DNA of 64,000 nucleotides from Metridium senile (lineage: Eukaryota > Cnidaria > Anthozoa > Actiniaria > Metridiidae). Both the position numbers and the translations under genes were made by a program. Of the stretch, positions 50,030-61,400 are shown in pieces; position 1 is the stretch's first letter, and each line of letters starts with the position of its first letter. The stretch covers positions 2,936,685 to 3,000,684 of the forward strand of contig OX459097.1 of assembly GCA_949775045.1 (NCBI GenBank), in the 5' to 3' direction. The notes beneath the pieces are model-generated. The model searched no databases. It saw only the letters and a list, made by a program, of their open reading frames with translations, and was not told the origin of the DNA.

Positions 50030-50930
50030 GTTCTTTTTAATCCGATTTACACCTGAACCAAACGTCAAATATTGTTCGAGTACGCTAAACCAATCGTGCA
50101 AGTTGAATTTGGGATAATATTTCACTTGTCAAACCACCAATTTAAGTTTAAAAGAGAGCAATACTAGCTATAAAATTTCCCCTTCTTGATGCAAAGAAAG
50201 AACGTGATACAGAGGTTTTGCTGAATTGCAGAAATTGTAAATTTAGAGATCACAGTCTCCCTCTTAGTGGGGAGGGACAGCAAGCCCGACACTAAGAACG
50301 GCTGCGAGGGAGACTAGAGATCACATGGCATAAATTATAGAAGAAAGATGAAGCACACTTCCGTCGACTTCCGTCAGCTTGGCCATGCTAGTAAGAAACT
50401 GTAAAAAGGCAGTTAATTTCTTGTCTTTTCTGCGACATTTCCTTTTCTTCTTGGCGAAGTTTTGCAAGACATTATTTCCATGTCAAATTCCGTATATTTT
50501 TTACACGCTGCTTTGGAAACAAGCCCTCACGTATACACAAGTTATAAACTGTTCTGGTGATTGCCAAAGTCGTCGCAGTATGAATGAAAATGCACCATTT
50601 TATGAAACCCATTGTAGCCATAAGATTTCAAGACGATTTTTCTGCAAAAAGAGGCTTTTTCCAAGGTTAAAATATGAGAAACTAAGGCACACTGACAATC
50701 AGGCGTTCGCGCCAACTTCTGAAAATTTGCACTAGTTCCAGAGCCTCTCTCGAGCAACTTTTAACAAAGGAACTCCGCCACAATTTTATTTTTTTTCTTT
50801 GTCCTTTCTTTTGTTTATCATAATTGTAGAAGGGCTCAAATCAAGTTGTTTGAATGCGCACTTTTCAAGTCAGCTATTTTAGACGGAATGATTTGATAAA
50901 ACTGAAAAGTTATGGTTTTTACGTATACCA
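50030..50930. other. 5' flank of receptor A; no further gene recognised
   Basis: A 118-codon plus-strand frame at 50379-50735 and an overlapping minus-strand frame have no recognisable domain. ATGGCC on the minus strand at 50386 opens 22 codons without donor support. The promoter of the receptor gene should lie here, but I see no decisive element. Confidence 0.4.
50253..50315. mobile_element. 63-bp hAT-like MITE with 8-bp target duplication
   Basis: AGTCTCCCTC and GAGGGAGACT are the ends. AGAGATCA is repeated directly at 50245-50252 and 50316-50323. Shares GGCTGCG.GGGAGACT with 33811-33926. Confidence 0.85.
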
Positions 50931-51540
50931 TAGCCTCCTCCGCAGGCAACCCTTTCCTTTTCCTCCCTTGGGATCCCTTTGTCATTTGACCGAGGGGGAT
51001 TGGTAAGAGAGAAAAAAAAAGAAAACGGAGCAGAGACGCCTGCGGAGGAGGCTAGGGCTGCCTGTGGTTAATACTTTATGGTATACGTAGCCTCCTCCGC
51101 AGCATCCTCGGGAACCCAGGGGTATTCTTCTGTCGCTCGTTTCTCGCTTCCACAACATATACCCCTGGGAACGTAGTCTGTTGGAGCTTGTTCCGGAAGT
51201 CAAAATTCAAACTTATTTAACGACTTTCTTTGAATGGTTATCTTGATTTTCATTGGTCGACCTAATAAGGTCGACCAATCAGGAAAGAGCTGAATTTTGA
51301 CTTCCGGAACAAGCTCCAACAGACTACGTTCCCAGGGGTATATGTTGTGGAAGCGAGAAACGAGCGACAGAAGAATACCCCTGGGTTCCCGAGGATGCCT
51401 CCGCAGGCGTCTCTGCTCCGTTTTCTTTTTTTTTCTCTCTTATTGGGCTTCCTGTCTCGAGTGACCGGGAGGGACTGAGGCCCCACAGACAAAGGGATCC
51501 CAAGGGAGGAAAAGGAAAGGGTTGCCTGCGGAGGAGGCTA
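50931..51540. mobile_element. Two inverted TAGCCTCCTCCGCAGGC MITEs, one carrying a nested element
   Basis: The first copy (50931-51051) runs from TAGCCTCCTCCGCAGGCAAC to GCCTGCGGAGGAGGCTA. The second copy (about 51089-51540) is in the opposite orientation and shares the interior (CCGTTTTCTTTTTTTT, AAGGGATCCCAAGGGAGG). It is split by the hairpin at 51103-51397. The whole block can fold back on itself. Confidence 0.85.
51103..51397. mobile_element. 295-bp CATCCTCGGG hairpin MITE nested in the block, 9-bp target duplication
   Basis: Ends CATCCTCGGGAACCCAGGGG and complement; long arms continue through GTCTGTTGGAGCTTGTTCCG to a central palindrome around GGTCGACC. CCTCCGCAG is present on both sides (51094-51102 and 51398-51406). 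Same family and same duplication length as 30876-31000. Confidence 0.88.
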
Positions 51541-52151
51541 AGGCAGCCCAAGCAATTCACTTTTACAGTAGAGATATGTGAGGGAAAAAATCCGTATTTT
51601 TTATTGATTATTGAAATAAATTTGAACATTTTCCAATCCTGTGTTGTTGTTAAATCTATTTGGTGTCATTCTGGGTAGATTTTGAACGTTTTAGAGCATT
51701 TTTTCTTAATGTTTGCCCACCTGTACTTATCTCACATATCTCTTGCTTGGACTGCCTGTGTTTCGAAATGTAAGAGACAATTTGTGTCACGCAACTCTAG
51801 TCACGCATCTTTAGTAGTCGATAATCAAGCTAGATTCATGTCAGTTTAGTATTTATCGATGTTTGATTGAACTCAAAACCTTAGAATTATCATTAGAAAG
51901 CAACATTACTGGTATTTTTGCCGTAAATTTAAGGAATTTTGGGGGTTTTTCGAAGTTCGGTTTTTGGCCGCCATGTTGGTGTCCCAACATGAGGGGAGAG
52001 GAACAGGAATAAAAATATCCTTCCTCCCAAATTTTCATACCATTTTTCTCCTTCCTTCCTAATATTTCGCCCATTTCTCCCTCCTCCCTGATTTTTTAGC
52101 AAGGTATAAATGGTACAAATTTGAACGGCTGCGAGGGAACTATCTCCATAC

Positions 52152-52236
52152 CATGACCCTTGGCATTTACAAACATATCGATTAACCTTATGCGTACATA
52201 TTCCACCATTTAGACAAGGGATGCTGACACATTCAT
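52152..52236 (-). CDS. Candidate EGF-like domain exon
   Basis: After acceptor TTTTTTCAAAG, the minus strand reads (D)ECVSIPCLNGGICTHK then VNRYVCKCQGSW before a possible donor GTATGG (phase 1 in, phase 2 out). The spacing C-x5-C-x5-C..C-x-C with NGG is the classical EGF-like pattern for five of the six cysteines. The sixth is not in the exon; if read through, GDSS appears where GxxC is expected, so either the next exon supplies it or the domain is decayed. EGF repeats occur in secreted and surface proteins. No companion exons were identified, and the protein is unknown. Confidence 0.5.
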
Positions 52237-52463
52237 CTTTGAAAAAATATTTCGTTTGTAAATTCATAGTTTTAGTTTCAGTACCAAAGATACTACTGAG
52301 AAATAAGACATTTTAGCCTCTTTGTCCAAGTGGTAGGGTTGACGTTGATCGGCGGAGGTTTTGAAAAAGAACCCTAAAAGGTACGCACAGATTAAAATAA
52401 CTGTTAAAACCTTGCTGATTTGACTAAAAGGTAAGGATGTGCAATGTTCTTGCATGAGGTGAC

Positions 52464-53101
52464 TTAAGGCATGGGTCTGACAGCAAAAATGCCAAAAAAT
52501 ACCGAGAAAAATTATGTAAAAAACCTGAAACGTCCTGGACAAACTTTTATTAGACATATTTGGTGACCATGGCAACTGGGCACGTGACCTGCAAAAGCGT
52601 GACAAACGAACTATTTTCTTTGAGGTCTCGGTACTCGGTGAAAATCGATTTGTTCGTTTTAGTATGTGTTTTATAAGGTTGAGTATTGGGTGCAGAAGAC
52701 TTTGACAACGAGGATGGCTGTCCAAGTTATTTAGATTTTGAGATAATGAGAAGTATCAAATTACACAATCGCAAAAGTCACACTTTAAATTATTATTTCT
52801 ATCCATCCTCGTTTGAATAATTTGAGTATCACTTGGCTATGTTGAAATCACCATTTAGTTTCGCAATTTTTATTCGCTTTCCTATAATGCAAAAGCCATT
52901 TTAAAAATAAATTAATGTGACGGTCAAAGGTCACGGTTTTGTCGCCATGGAGACCAAATGTTGTTAAGGTAAATAAGAATGCCAACAGATAATCACATTT
53001 AGTAAATTTAGGCTGCTTCGTTAAAACGGTTAAAAGATAGACCAACCCTCTAGGTCAGTTTTCATCCGCCATATTGACATTGGAAATAACCCATGCCTTA
53101 A
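52464..53101. mobile_element. ~640-bp degenerate foldback element
   Basis: TTAAGGCATGGGT and ACCCATGCCTTAA are the ends. ATTTGGTGACCATGGCAAC pairs with GTCGCCATGGAGACCAAAT and GCACGTGACCTG with its partner. GAGGATGG and CCATCCTC pair near the centre. The 153-codon minus-strand frame overlapping it has no motif and is probably chance. Confidence 0.7.
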
Positions 53102-53108
53102 CATACTT

Positions 53109-53135
53109 GATGCATGCATGCATGCATGCATGCCA
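53109..53135. repeat. GCAT tetranucleotide repeat
   Basis: About six ATGC units. Confidence 0.9.
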
Positions 53136-53269
53136 GCTAAGCTTACTTTAACTGAACAAAGCAGAGTAAAAATGACCTTTAAAGGTACGGATTCATGTTA
53201 CATAAGTGCTTTTAAGCCATAACCCTAAATTAAAAGGACAAAAAAAATTCAATCGTCACTCGACGGAGC

Positions 53270-53578
53270 CTTTACAAGAATGTTGAGGGCAGCCCTGAAT
53301 GTCTCCTGGAAAGACCATCTATATGGATCGATCTATACCTCCCATATCTATAACCATTAGGGAGATAAGAATGCAGGCCACTGCTGGCGCAGCAAAGAAG
53401 AATTGGCCAGCGATCTATTACTATGGCAGCCCAAACACGGCAACACCTCTGTTGGTCGTCCCGCACGTACCTACATCGATCAATTACGGGACGACACGGG
53501 CTGTCTACCAATGGTTACTGAGTTCCTATTGTTATTTATATTTTAGCTTGTGCGCAATAATATGTTGGGGGTTGCCAT
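53270..53578. other. Unassigned GC-richer segment
   Basis: Open on both strands (79 codons minus, 97 plus) and clearly richer in GC than its surroundings. No domain, signal peptide or good splice site was recognised. It could be a decayed exon or part of a transposon. Confidence 0.3.
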
Positions 53579-54974
53579 TGTATCACCCGTAAATGTAATA
53601 ACAACCGTAAATGTAATACCCACCGTAAATGTAATAAAAATCAACCGTAAATGTAATACCCACCGTAAATGTAATAACTATCAACCGTAAATGTAATAAC
53701 CGACCCCACCGTAAATGTAATAAAATTTAACCATAAATGTAATAATCGAAACCCACCGTAAATGTAATAACATTCAACCGTAAATGTAACAAGTGTTTAT
53801 ATTGTCATTTAACTGAACTTCAATACAGCATTGCATAACAATTAGTATTCCCTCCTTTACTGTAAATGAATACGTGACATTATGACGTCAGCAACTAAAG
53901 GGAATATCTCTTTTTTTCTTCCAAAGTGATCTTGAACTTCTGTTTGATATAAATGCTGAATGTGAATGCTGAATTGAATGTACTGTAGTGATTGTGAGTA
54001 CCCTGTACTCTGTTATATTGGTAAACAATATAAGGCTTGTACTTTTAATTAGCATCTACATAAAATGATATTTTTACATAATTTTCAAGTACGAATGCAA
54101 ATTAAAATGCGAATGGAACACGCGAGTAGCCGAACTATCATTAGGATGAATAATGGGAAACTGAAAATGAGACTCTCAGTAGAAATGTGCAACGACAAGA
54201 TAGGAAAAAGAAACACAGACCAGATAGAGTCAGTGATCAGAACAGTTTTTATTTTTGCACTTGGGGAGTTTTCGGATTCGAATCCTGCCCTGATTTAAGG
54301 CTTTATTTTTTCCTGATTCCTTTTAGTTTAAATCCAGTGTCTCGGCCATGCTTGTAAATATCTAACTGGATTACCTTCTTGCAATTTGAGAATCTTCAGT
54401 TATGAAAGGCTGCCGAGTTACCTGCCGAGTCACCTGTAATAATATATACAAGAACCCTTACAAAATATTTTTTTTAAATTGAAATTGCATAAGAGGCTGT
54501 AGAAATATTCTTGAAGTCCACAGAGCTCACATCAATTGTCACATATTATGTAGGACGTCTTTCAATTAGGTGTCACGGAGTGCCGGTCTAGAGCCAATCA
54601 TACTCACGTGCATGTCGCGGAAAATATTATACATATTTTACAGATCTTTAATTCTTCCAATTATGCACTATGCATTTTCCCTTTGGTTGATGACGTCATG
54701 ACGTCACAATTCTGTATTGCAATGCTGTATTGAAGCTCAGTTAAATTACAGTGTAAACACTTGTTACATTTACGGTTGAATGTTATTACATTTACGGTGG
54801 GTTTGGATTATTACATTTATGGTTAAATTTTATTACATTTACGGTGGGGTCGGTTATTACATTTACGGTTGATAGTTATTACATTTACGGTGGGTATTAC
54901 ATTTACGGTTGATTTTTATTACATTTGCGGTGGGTATTACATTTACGGTTGTTATTACATTTACGGGTGATACA
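53579..54974. mobile_element. 1.4-kb foldback transposon with repeat-built arms and 5-bp target duplication
   Basis: Each arm starts TGTATCACCCGTAAATG and then holds ten copies of ACCGTAAATGTAATAA, spaced by 2-10 bases and arranged as mirror images. Inverted similarity continues inwards through GTGTTTA, TTCAATACAGCATTGCA and ATGACGTCA to about 53915 and 54680. GCCAT is duplicated at 53574-53578 and 54975-54979. The interior (about 53920-54670) has no recognisable transposase. The arrangement recalls Drosophila FB and Galileo elements, in which subterminal repeats are thought to bind transposase; superfamily not known. Confidence 0.88.
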
Positions 54975-55340
54975 GCCATACCCCAGGGCCAATCCATCTT
55001 GTAGTATATCATGCAGTTTCTATAGAGTAACATTACATGATCAGCAAGGAATGGACTTAGCCAAAGGAATGACGGACGAATCATGAATAATGCCTTTAAA
55101 TCATGAAGCAAAATTGAGTAATGATCATCAGTAATCTTTGATTTGAGTCGTGGCAGTCAAGAAGAATTATAAATGTTTGAAGAAACAAGTACATTTTGAT
55201 TCACTTGCAAGTGCTTATGGGATACGTGTACAACACGGCGGAAAGCCTGCGCAATTTCGCTGCCACATGAAATTTACGTTATAAAATGGTAAATGATAAC
55301 CGGGGGGCGGGGTTTGTGCTACACTCTCCTTATTGTTAGG

Positions 55341-55737
55341 AGTGATTGACGATTTTGATATTTTTAAGAACAAACTGAAAACTTTTTTTTTCCAACAAGC
55401 TTTCAGTGATTTTAAATGATTTAGAGATATATCTTATTATTTGTTACTAGTTCTTATTTCTCTTTTATTTTACATTTTTTAGCTTTTTATATTTTATTAG
55501 TGTATATATATCATGTAATATTTTTATTGTTAAGCGCATTTGAAAACTGTATTGTTGAATTTGCGCTATATAAATAAATGTTATTATTACTATTATTATT
55601 ATTATTATTTTTATTATTATTACTATTATTATTATTATTATTTTTATTATTATTATTTTTATTATTATTACTATTATGATTTCGTTTATTTTAACTTTGA
55701 CTTGTTTATTATTATTATTATTATTATAATTATTATT

Positions 55738-55821
<84 letters not shown>

Positions 55822-55840
55822 GAGTGTTTTTATTTAATTC
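55341..55840 (+). mobile_element. 5'-truncated LINE 3' end with GCGC hairpin and ATT tail
   Basis: DDFDIFKNKLKTFFFQQAF-type coding remnant (55346-55412) matches the end of CR1/L2 reverse transcriptases. A 3' UTR, the hairpin AAGCGCATTTG..GCGCTATATAAATAAATG and a long ATT/GTT tail (55583-55822) follow. The tyrosine- and isoleucine-rich frame is a tail artefact. Confidence 0.72.
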
Positions 55841-55879
55841 CCGTCGAGCGTACCCGATAATTATTACCTCGGGAGACAT

Positions 55880-55910
55880 GGGTTCAAATTCCGTTGCTTA
55901 TTTCTCCGCG
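55880..55910 (+). other. Box-B-like GGGTTCAAATTCC
   Basis: ACATGGGTTCAAATTCCGTT resembles a tRNA T-arm, following CCTCGGGAG. No D-arm or acceptor partner is visible; at most a SINE or tRNA remnant beside the LINE tail. Confidence 0.25.
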
Positions 55911-56465
55911 ACGATCATAATCATACACACATCATATAACCGCGGATCAGACCCACATATGTATCTTCTTATTTTTATTGATAAATAATTTTCAACATTA
56001 ACACACACAACTTTTTGCCAGGTGTTTCACCATAGAAGTGGCATATATTATTTTAAATACGAAAAGTCAGTAAAGTTAAGTCAACATTTTTTATTACAAA
56101 TTTCATTATATATTTTTTCTTATTATTTTAGTTTAACATTATTTATATTTCAACCTAATTATTAAAAACACTTTATATATAATACAAGAATGGCAGTAAG
56201 AACTTTTGAAATTCAAAAAACCTCTAAGATACAAAAATAATAACATTCATAACAAACAAATATACAATGAAAAAGTTATCTTTGATTGTTGGTAATTTCT
56301 ACAACAAATAATGTTTCAAGTTATAAATAAAATTTTGTCAAAAAAAAGTAAATTTTGTGCATACATATTATGATGTTGGGAAATCCTCCCACTCATTCTC
56401 TGTCATTCATGCCTTGTATAGTATTCAAAGTGCACTATATATATTATTATTTAATTGGATTTATT

Positions 56466-56754
56466 TAGAGTGGTTTTCATTGACCCGTAAAACACACTTT
56501 AGTGTATTACTATTTAACAAACCTAAATGCCATTGTGTTTTTTTATTGTTACAGTGGAATCCCGTTAATCCGGCCACCGAACGGCAAATTTTATAGAAAA
56601 TGTAAGGGCATGCATTTCGTCGTGACCTAAAAAACTGGCCGCAATAACGGGGTGGCCGTAATAAGCGGGTGGTCGTAAGGCGGGGTTCCAATGTATTTGA
56701 CTATCAAACTTTAATTAGTACACTTTATTTCACGGGGTAATGAAAACCACTCTA
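56466..56754. mobile_element. TAGAGTGGTTTTCATTGACC MITE, copy B
   Basis: Counterpart of 40622-40971 with the same ends, but split by a pogo-like MITE instead of the foldback seen in copy A. Confidence 0.85.
56552..56693. mobile_element. pogo/Tigger-like MITE, TA target site
   Basis: CAGTGGAATCCCGTTAATCC at the left and GGCGGGGTTCCAATG at the right are inverted. TA flanks both ends. CAGTGGAA-type termini with GTTAATCCGG are typical of pogo elements. Confidence 0.82.
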
Positions 56755-57499
56755 TAATTTTATAACTATAAATAGTATTAATAATAACAGTACAAATACA
56801 GTTTAGATTTGATAGATACTGTATATACACCCAATTGAATAAAGGTTGTCGACTACAAAAAATATACATCATAAATCATAGAAGACCGCAATGGCTGGTG
56901 GGATATTACTTAATTTATGCATATTGATATTAAGTTCTCAAAAGTAGGTCTTCAGAACACATCACTGACATGTGATTGTAATATCACTTCCCATAATTCC
57001 TCTTGGGCTCAGCTTCTATGATCTAGGTTTTGAACACTGCAACCTTTGTACAATTCGGTGTACATGTGTACAAAGTTAGTTTCAAGTTCTTGATCTATTA
57101 AGTGTATTATTAATGTGTTATAAATATTTAAAAAGTTTACAACAGGTTTTAAAACGTTATACATCACATAAAGATGTGACAACTCTGATGATAAAAAACA
57201 CTCCCTCTAAATAAAGGAATGATTTTTAAAACAGTTCTCCTAAAAGCTATAAGAATACCTAGATCTATGAGATAATGTTTATAACATAGAAACTTATCCT
57301 GCAAAGTTCAAACTTTTGTTTAAAATGTATTAGCCAATGACAATGACAAGTATGATACTTAGTTGGCCAATTAAATATCAATTAAATATATCAACATAAA
57401 TTCCATGTGATTGCTAATAGCAACATTTAAAGTGGTGTTTTTTTTTTCCTGGAATTTTTTGTGTGATCTCCAGGTGGAAAGGTACGTAAAGGTACGACA

Positions 57500-58010
57500 C
57501 ACATTTTCTAGTCTAGTTGGATGTCCAGCATTTAATATCAACTTATTTCTAGAATGCAATTTTGGTGTGTTTGCCTAATGTTGCTTGTGCATACTCTAGT
57601 CTCTATAGCTACCTTAAAACAAAAAAAATAGGATTTCCAGTAAACAAATGACAAATATTTCTAGTCTAGTTGGATATCCAGCATTTATCAACTAATTTCT
57701 AGAAATTATGTAATTTTGTTGTGTTCGCTAATGTGATTTGCTGTACTGCAAGTTCTTGCTAAACAAAAAATTGAAAACCTCTCAAGAATATTAATTTTGA
57801 GGATATCCAGTAAGCAAACAAAAACGTTTCTAGTCTAGATGGATGTTCAGCATAACTAATTTCTAGAAATTATGCAATTTTGGTGTGTTTGCTAATGTGA
57901 TTTGCTGTACTGCAAGCTTAAACTAAACAAACAGTTGAAAAACCTCTCAAAAACAGATGAGGGTGTCCATTAAGAAACAAACGTTTCTAGTCGAGTTGGA
58001 TGTCCAGCAT
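57500..58010. repeat. ~160-bp imperfect tandem repeat, copy B
   Basis: TTTCTAGTCTAG.TGGATGTCC units near 57507, 57660, 57828 and 57984; homologous to 42450-42880. Confidence 0.85.
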
Positions 58011-58146
58011 TTAGAATGTAAATTTGGCTGTAGTGGAAAACATATCATATGTTTATCAGGACATGTAAAGAATACAAAAATGAAAATTTGTGACACTAAA
58101 TTCATTGAAAATTCTAATCCTTTCACAGCCGCCAACCAAAAATAAA

Positions 58147-58325
58147 TCTGTACTTTCCCATTTAAATATGTACTTATGCATATTGTGTTGATGTGTGCTA
58201 AACACACAGATCAACCAATCAGAGAAGTTCACTTCAGAAATAATATACTCTGATTGGTTGATCTATGTGTTTAGCACACATCAACACAATTTGCATAAGT
58301 ACAGATCTAAATGGGAAAGTACAGA
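58147..58325. mobile_element. Foldback MITE, copy B only
   Basis: CTGTACTTTCCCATTTAAAT and TTGTGTTGATGTGTGCTAAA on the left are mirrored by TTTAGCACACATCAACACAA and AAATGGGAAAGTACAG on the right. The centre contains GATCAACCAATCAGA / TCTGATTGGTTGATC. It lies just beyond the 3' end of the second death-domain gene. Confidence 0.85.
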
Positions 58326-58417
58326 TTTAAATGGGAACCTGTTTTTAGTTTTAATTAACGGTAGCTGCTGTCAATTTGCTGTCAATTTAACGTGTTATGA
58401 GTGATCAGAGGAAGCAT

Positions 58418-61400
58418 CTAATACTCGTCCAGCCATGATTCCACTAGTTGAATGGCCTCTTTAACTCGTGGATTCTCATGAATTTGTGAGCTATTTCCTC
58501 TAATTTCTCTCAACTTATTAAGAAAGCAATCTACACTTATATTAGACTGCTTCAACAGTTTGTCTGTTGGATTGTCTCCCGAATTATCAACATACGACGT
58601 TGCCATACCAAGCTCATCAGCTAAAATGCGGTGGTCAAGTAATTGACAAATCTTGTCATATAGCCATTTGGGAATATAAATAACTAGCATGTTGAGTTTC
58701 TCTTGACGTGGATTACCAATAATATCTTGCTGTTCATCAGTCTGTTCCTCATCCAGTGGAACATCCAAATCTTTAATAGAAGATATCAAAGGTAAAATTA
58801 ATATCATGTCACTATTCAGTGCTCACTAATAATAAACAATCATTACTGATTATTATTAATCAAGTATTAATCAATTATTACTTAGTATTACTAATGCTTA
58901 TTATTATTATTGGTGCAGTAATACTAGTCCACAGGGTACCCCTCTTGTCAGGAAATTTCTTTCAAAAGAATCCACTGCACAGACCTGTTAGATTATTCTA
59001 TTGAGCAGGCCAACATCTATGGCATCATTGCTACATCATTACATAACATGATATAACATTGTAATTCAAATTTAAAACCAGTAATTACATTCATCAGGAA
59101 CCATCTCTATAACTGAGGTAGGGAGTGCTGTAAGTAAAAAGTGTATTATTATTATAAGTAAAATTATTGAAAATAGTTTGCTACTAATAAGTACATGTAA
59201 AAAAACAGGGGATGCATGCAGTAGAACAGTGTTAATTAACTAGTAGTAATTTGAAATGAAACAATTGCACACAGCTCTATTGAGCAGGCAAACATGTATG
59301 ACTATTTTAATTCAAATTTAAAACCAGTCTGAAGTCAATTTATTTGTCCAAAGTTTTGGACGAGCTCAAGCAGCTCGTGCTTAGGGTTTTTTCCCTTCTG
59401 TTCTAGAAGGGAGAAATAAGGAAATCTTTGCCAAGTAGGGAACTGAGTTAAATTAAATTTAGCTATAATAAATAAGTTTATTATCCAACTATCGCAGACG
59501 AGTAAAAATATTGCAGGAGTAGGACTGGATCGAGTAAAAATATCCAGCGATATTTTGACTCGTCTATCTAGCCCTCAAGTAAAACAATATTTTGCATTAT
59601 AAAATAACAAAAACCTTTTGATTGGATAATAAATAACTTATTAGACAGTTTGATGTGTAATATGGCTGGATATTTTACTCGTTAACTTGTATTTTGACTC
59701 GCCAGGAGGCTCGTCAAAATACAGCGTTTCACTCGTAAAATATCCAGCCATATTACACATCAAACTGTCTAATAAGATATATATATTAAAAAAAAATGGT
59801 AAAACTTTGTAATGGAACCTTCAAAGAAGTAAATGTTTTGAGGAACATTAAAGTTTGAACACCCTCATGAGAATTAAGATAAGATGAGCTGAGGTAAATG
59901 GCTTGAACCCAGGTGTAAGCAATGTAGATGTGCTATGATAGCTATAGCCTAGGTTCAAATGATAAAGGAAACATTTAACGTCTTATAAAAATAAGTATTG
60001 ATTAAGTATTTGACTTTTGAGGGGGGGAGGGGGTGATTTGCTCCGTGCAGGAAATATATTTTGAGCCCGCTGGCATGCGCACATAATTTATTTTATAGAA
60101 AAGCAAAGATTTCAGTGGCAATGTTTTGAAAATTTGTAATGTGCTCCATGTATAAGTGAAACACAGATACATGAGAAAAATATCAAATACCAATATCAAT
60201 GACAAGTTCCCACCTCCAAACTGGTTGATGGATTGAAAAAAAAAAAAACAATTTGTTTTCACAATTTGCTGATCACAATTAATGCTGGGTTGAAATGGGT
60301 TGAAAAAACGAAGCGCAGCCGAGTTTTTTTGGGCCCATTTTGAGGTGTTTGAAAACCTGAAGAATCACTCTTTCGAGTGTTGGATATTTCTTCTCAAATT
60401 ATTGGAAAATTTTGGAGAAACTCAAAGCGAAGTTGGCTTAATTTTATGCAGGTGTTTCATCAGATTTCAAACTCCTTCACGTTAGTGATTTTGTCTTTGT
60501 TTTCTCTTCATTAATTATTCATGAGTTTTAGAAGTATAATGAAAACATTTCAAATAGTAAATACATACAACAGACCAGTTTAACTATTTAGATTAAAGTA
60601 TTATTGTTTATTATATAGCAAAGATATAACGCACGATCTCATTGGTCAATAACCGGGCCGTACTTTTTCCGTGCGGACCGGGTAGTTTTTTGTTTTTGTT
60701 TATTTTACTAGTCCTTTCGCAATATTTTTGCCTTTTTATTTTCTTATTTGATGGGTTATTTTTTATGACAATGAGAAAACTACGTTCGCATGAAAATACG
60801 GAGAAGAACAGGTCGTAATATTATGTTTCCTATTTATTCTTTATTGTAAATTTTTTCTCTAAGACTGCTATATATTTATTATAAATTTTCCCCTAAAATT
60901 GCTATATAATAAATATCTTATTAACCTCGCTTGCTCGGGCAGTACTGAAAGTTATGGAACCTCGTTTTTTTTTTTCACTTTTTATGGCCCTCGCGCTACG
61001 CACTCTGGCCATAAGACAGTGGGGGAAAAACTTGGGTTTCTACTATACCATAACTTCCCGTACGGCCCTCGAGCTCGGTTAATAAGATATCAGTTAAAAA
61101 TCCTGAATAAACTGAAACTTACATAGAGAACGCCTTTCTGGTTGACGTCGAAGTGCTGTAAGAAAAAAAGTGTATTAATTACTATTACCAGTAAAATTAT
61201 TGAAATTTATGGCTACTATACATAAGTACATGTAAAAAAAAAACTATTTAAAAATGGGATGCACGCAGTAGAACAGTGTTAATTAACTAGTAGTAATTTG
61301 AAATGAACAATTGAAACAATTGAGCTCTATTGAGCAGGCAAACATGTATGGCTTATTACTACATCATTACGTAACATGATATATAACATTGTAATTCAAA

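Larger units (their letters stand above)
55965..59085. repeat. Segmental duplication, copy B (contains second death-domain exon)
   Basis: Homologous to 40107-43790 in the same order and orientation. It lacks the 140-bp array of copy A and has its own MITEs (56552-56693 and 58147-58325). Confidence 0.92.

Noticed and set aside
50379..50735. 118-codon plus-strand frame divergent from the receptor gene
   Set aside because: No recognised motif, no splice context, and an equally open frame on the other strand.
51917..51973. Minus-strand ATGGCGGCC frame of 22 codons before a GTAATG donor
   Set aside because: Weak donor and a start region that overlaps short inverted words; not enough to call an exon.
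52264..52725. 153-codon minus-strand frame
   Set aside because: Overlaps the arm of a degenerate foldback; no domain or splice support.
54215..54300. tRNA-like region with AGAGTCAGTGATCAGAAC and GGATTCGAATCC on the plus strand
   Set aside because: Boxes are suggestive, but stems do not pair and it lies inside the foldback transposon. Considered chance or a very degenerate SINE.
55540..55860. 106-codon Tyr/Ile-rich plus-strand frame
   Set aside because: LINE tail microsatellite read in frame.
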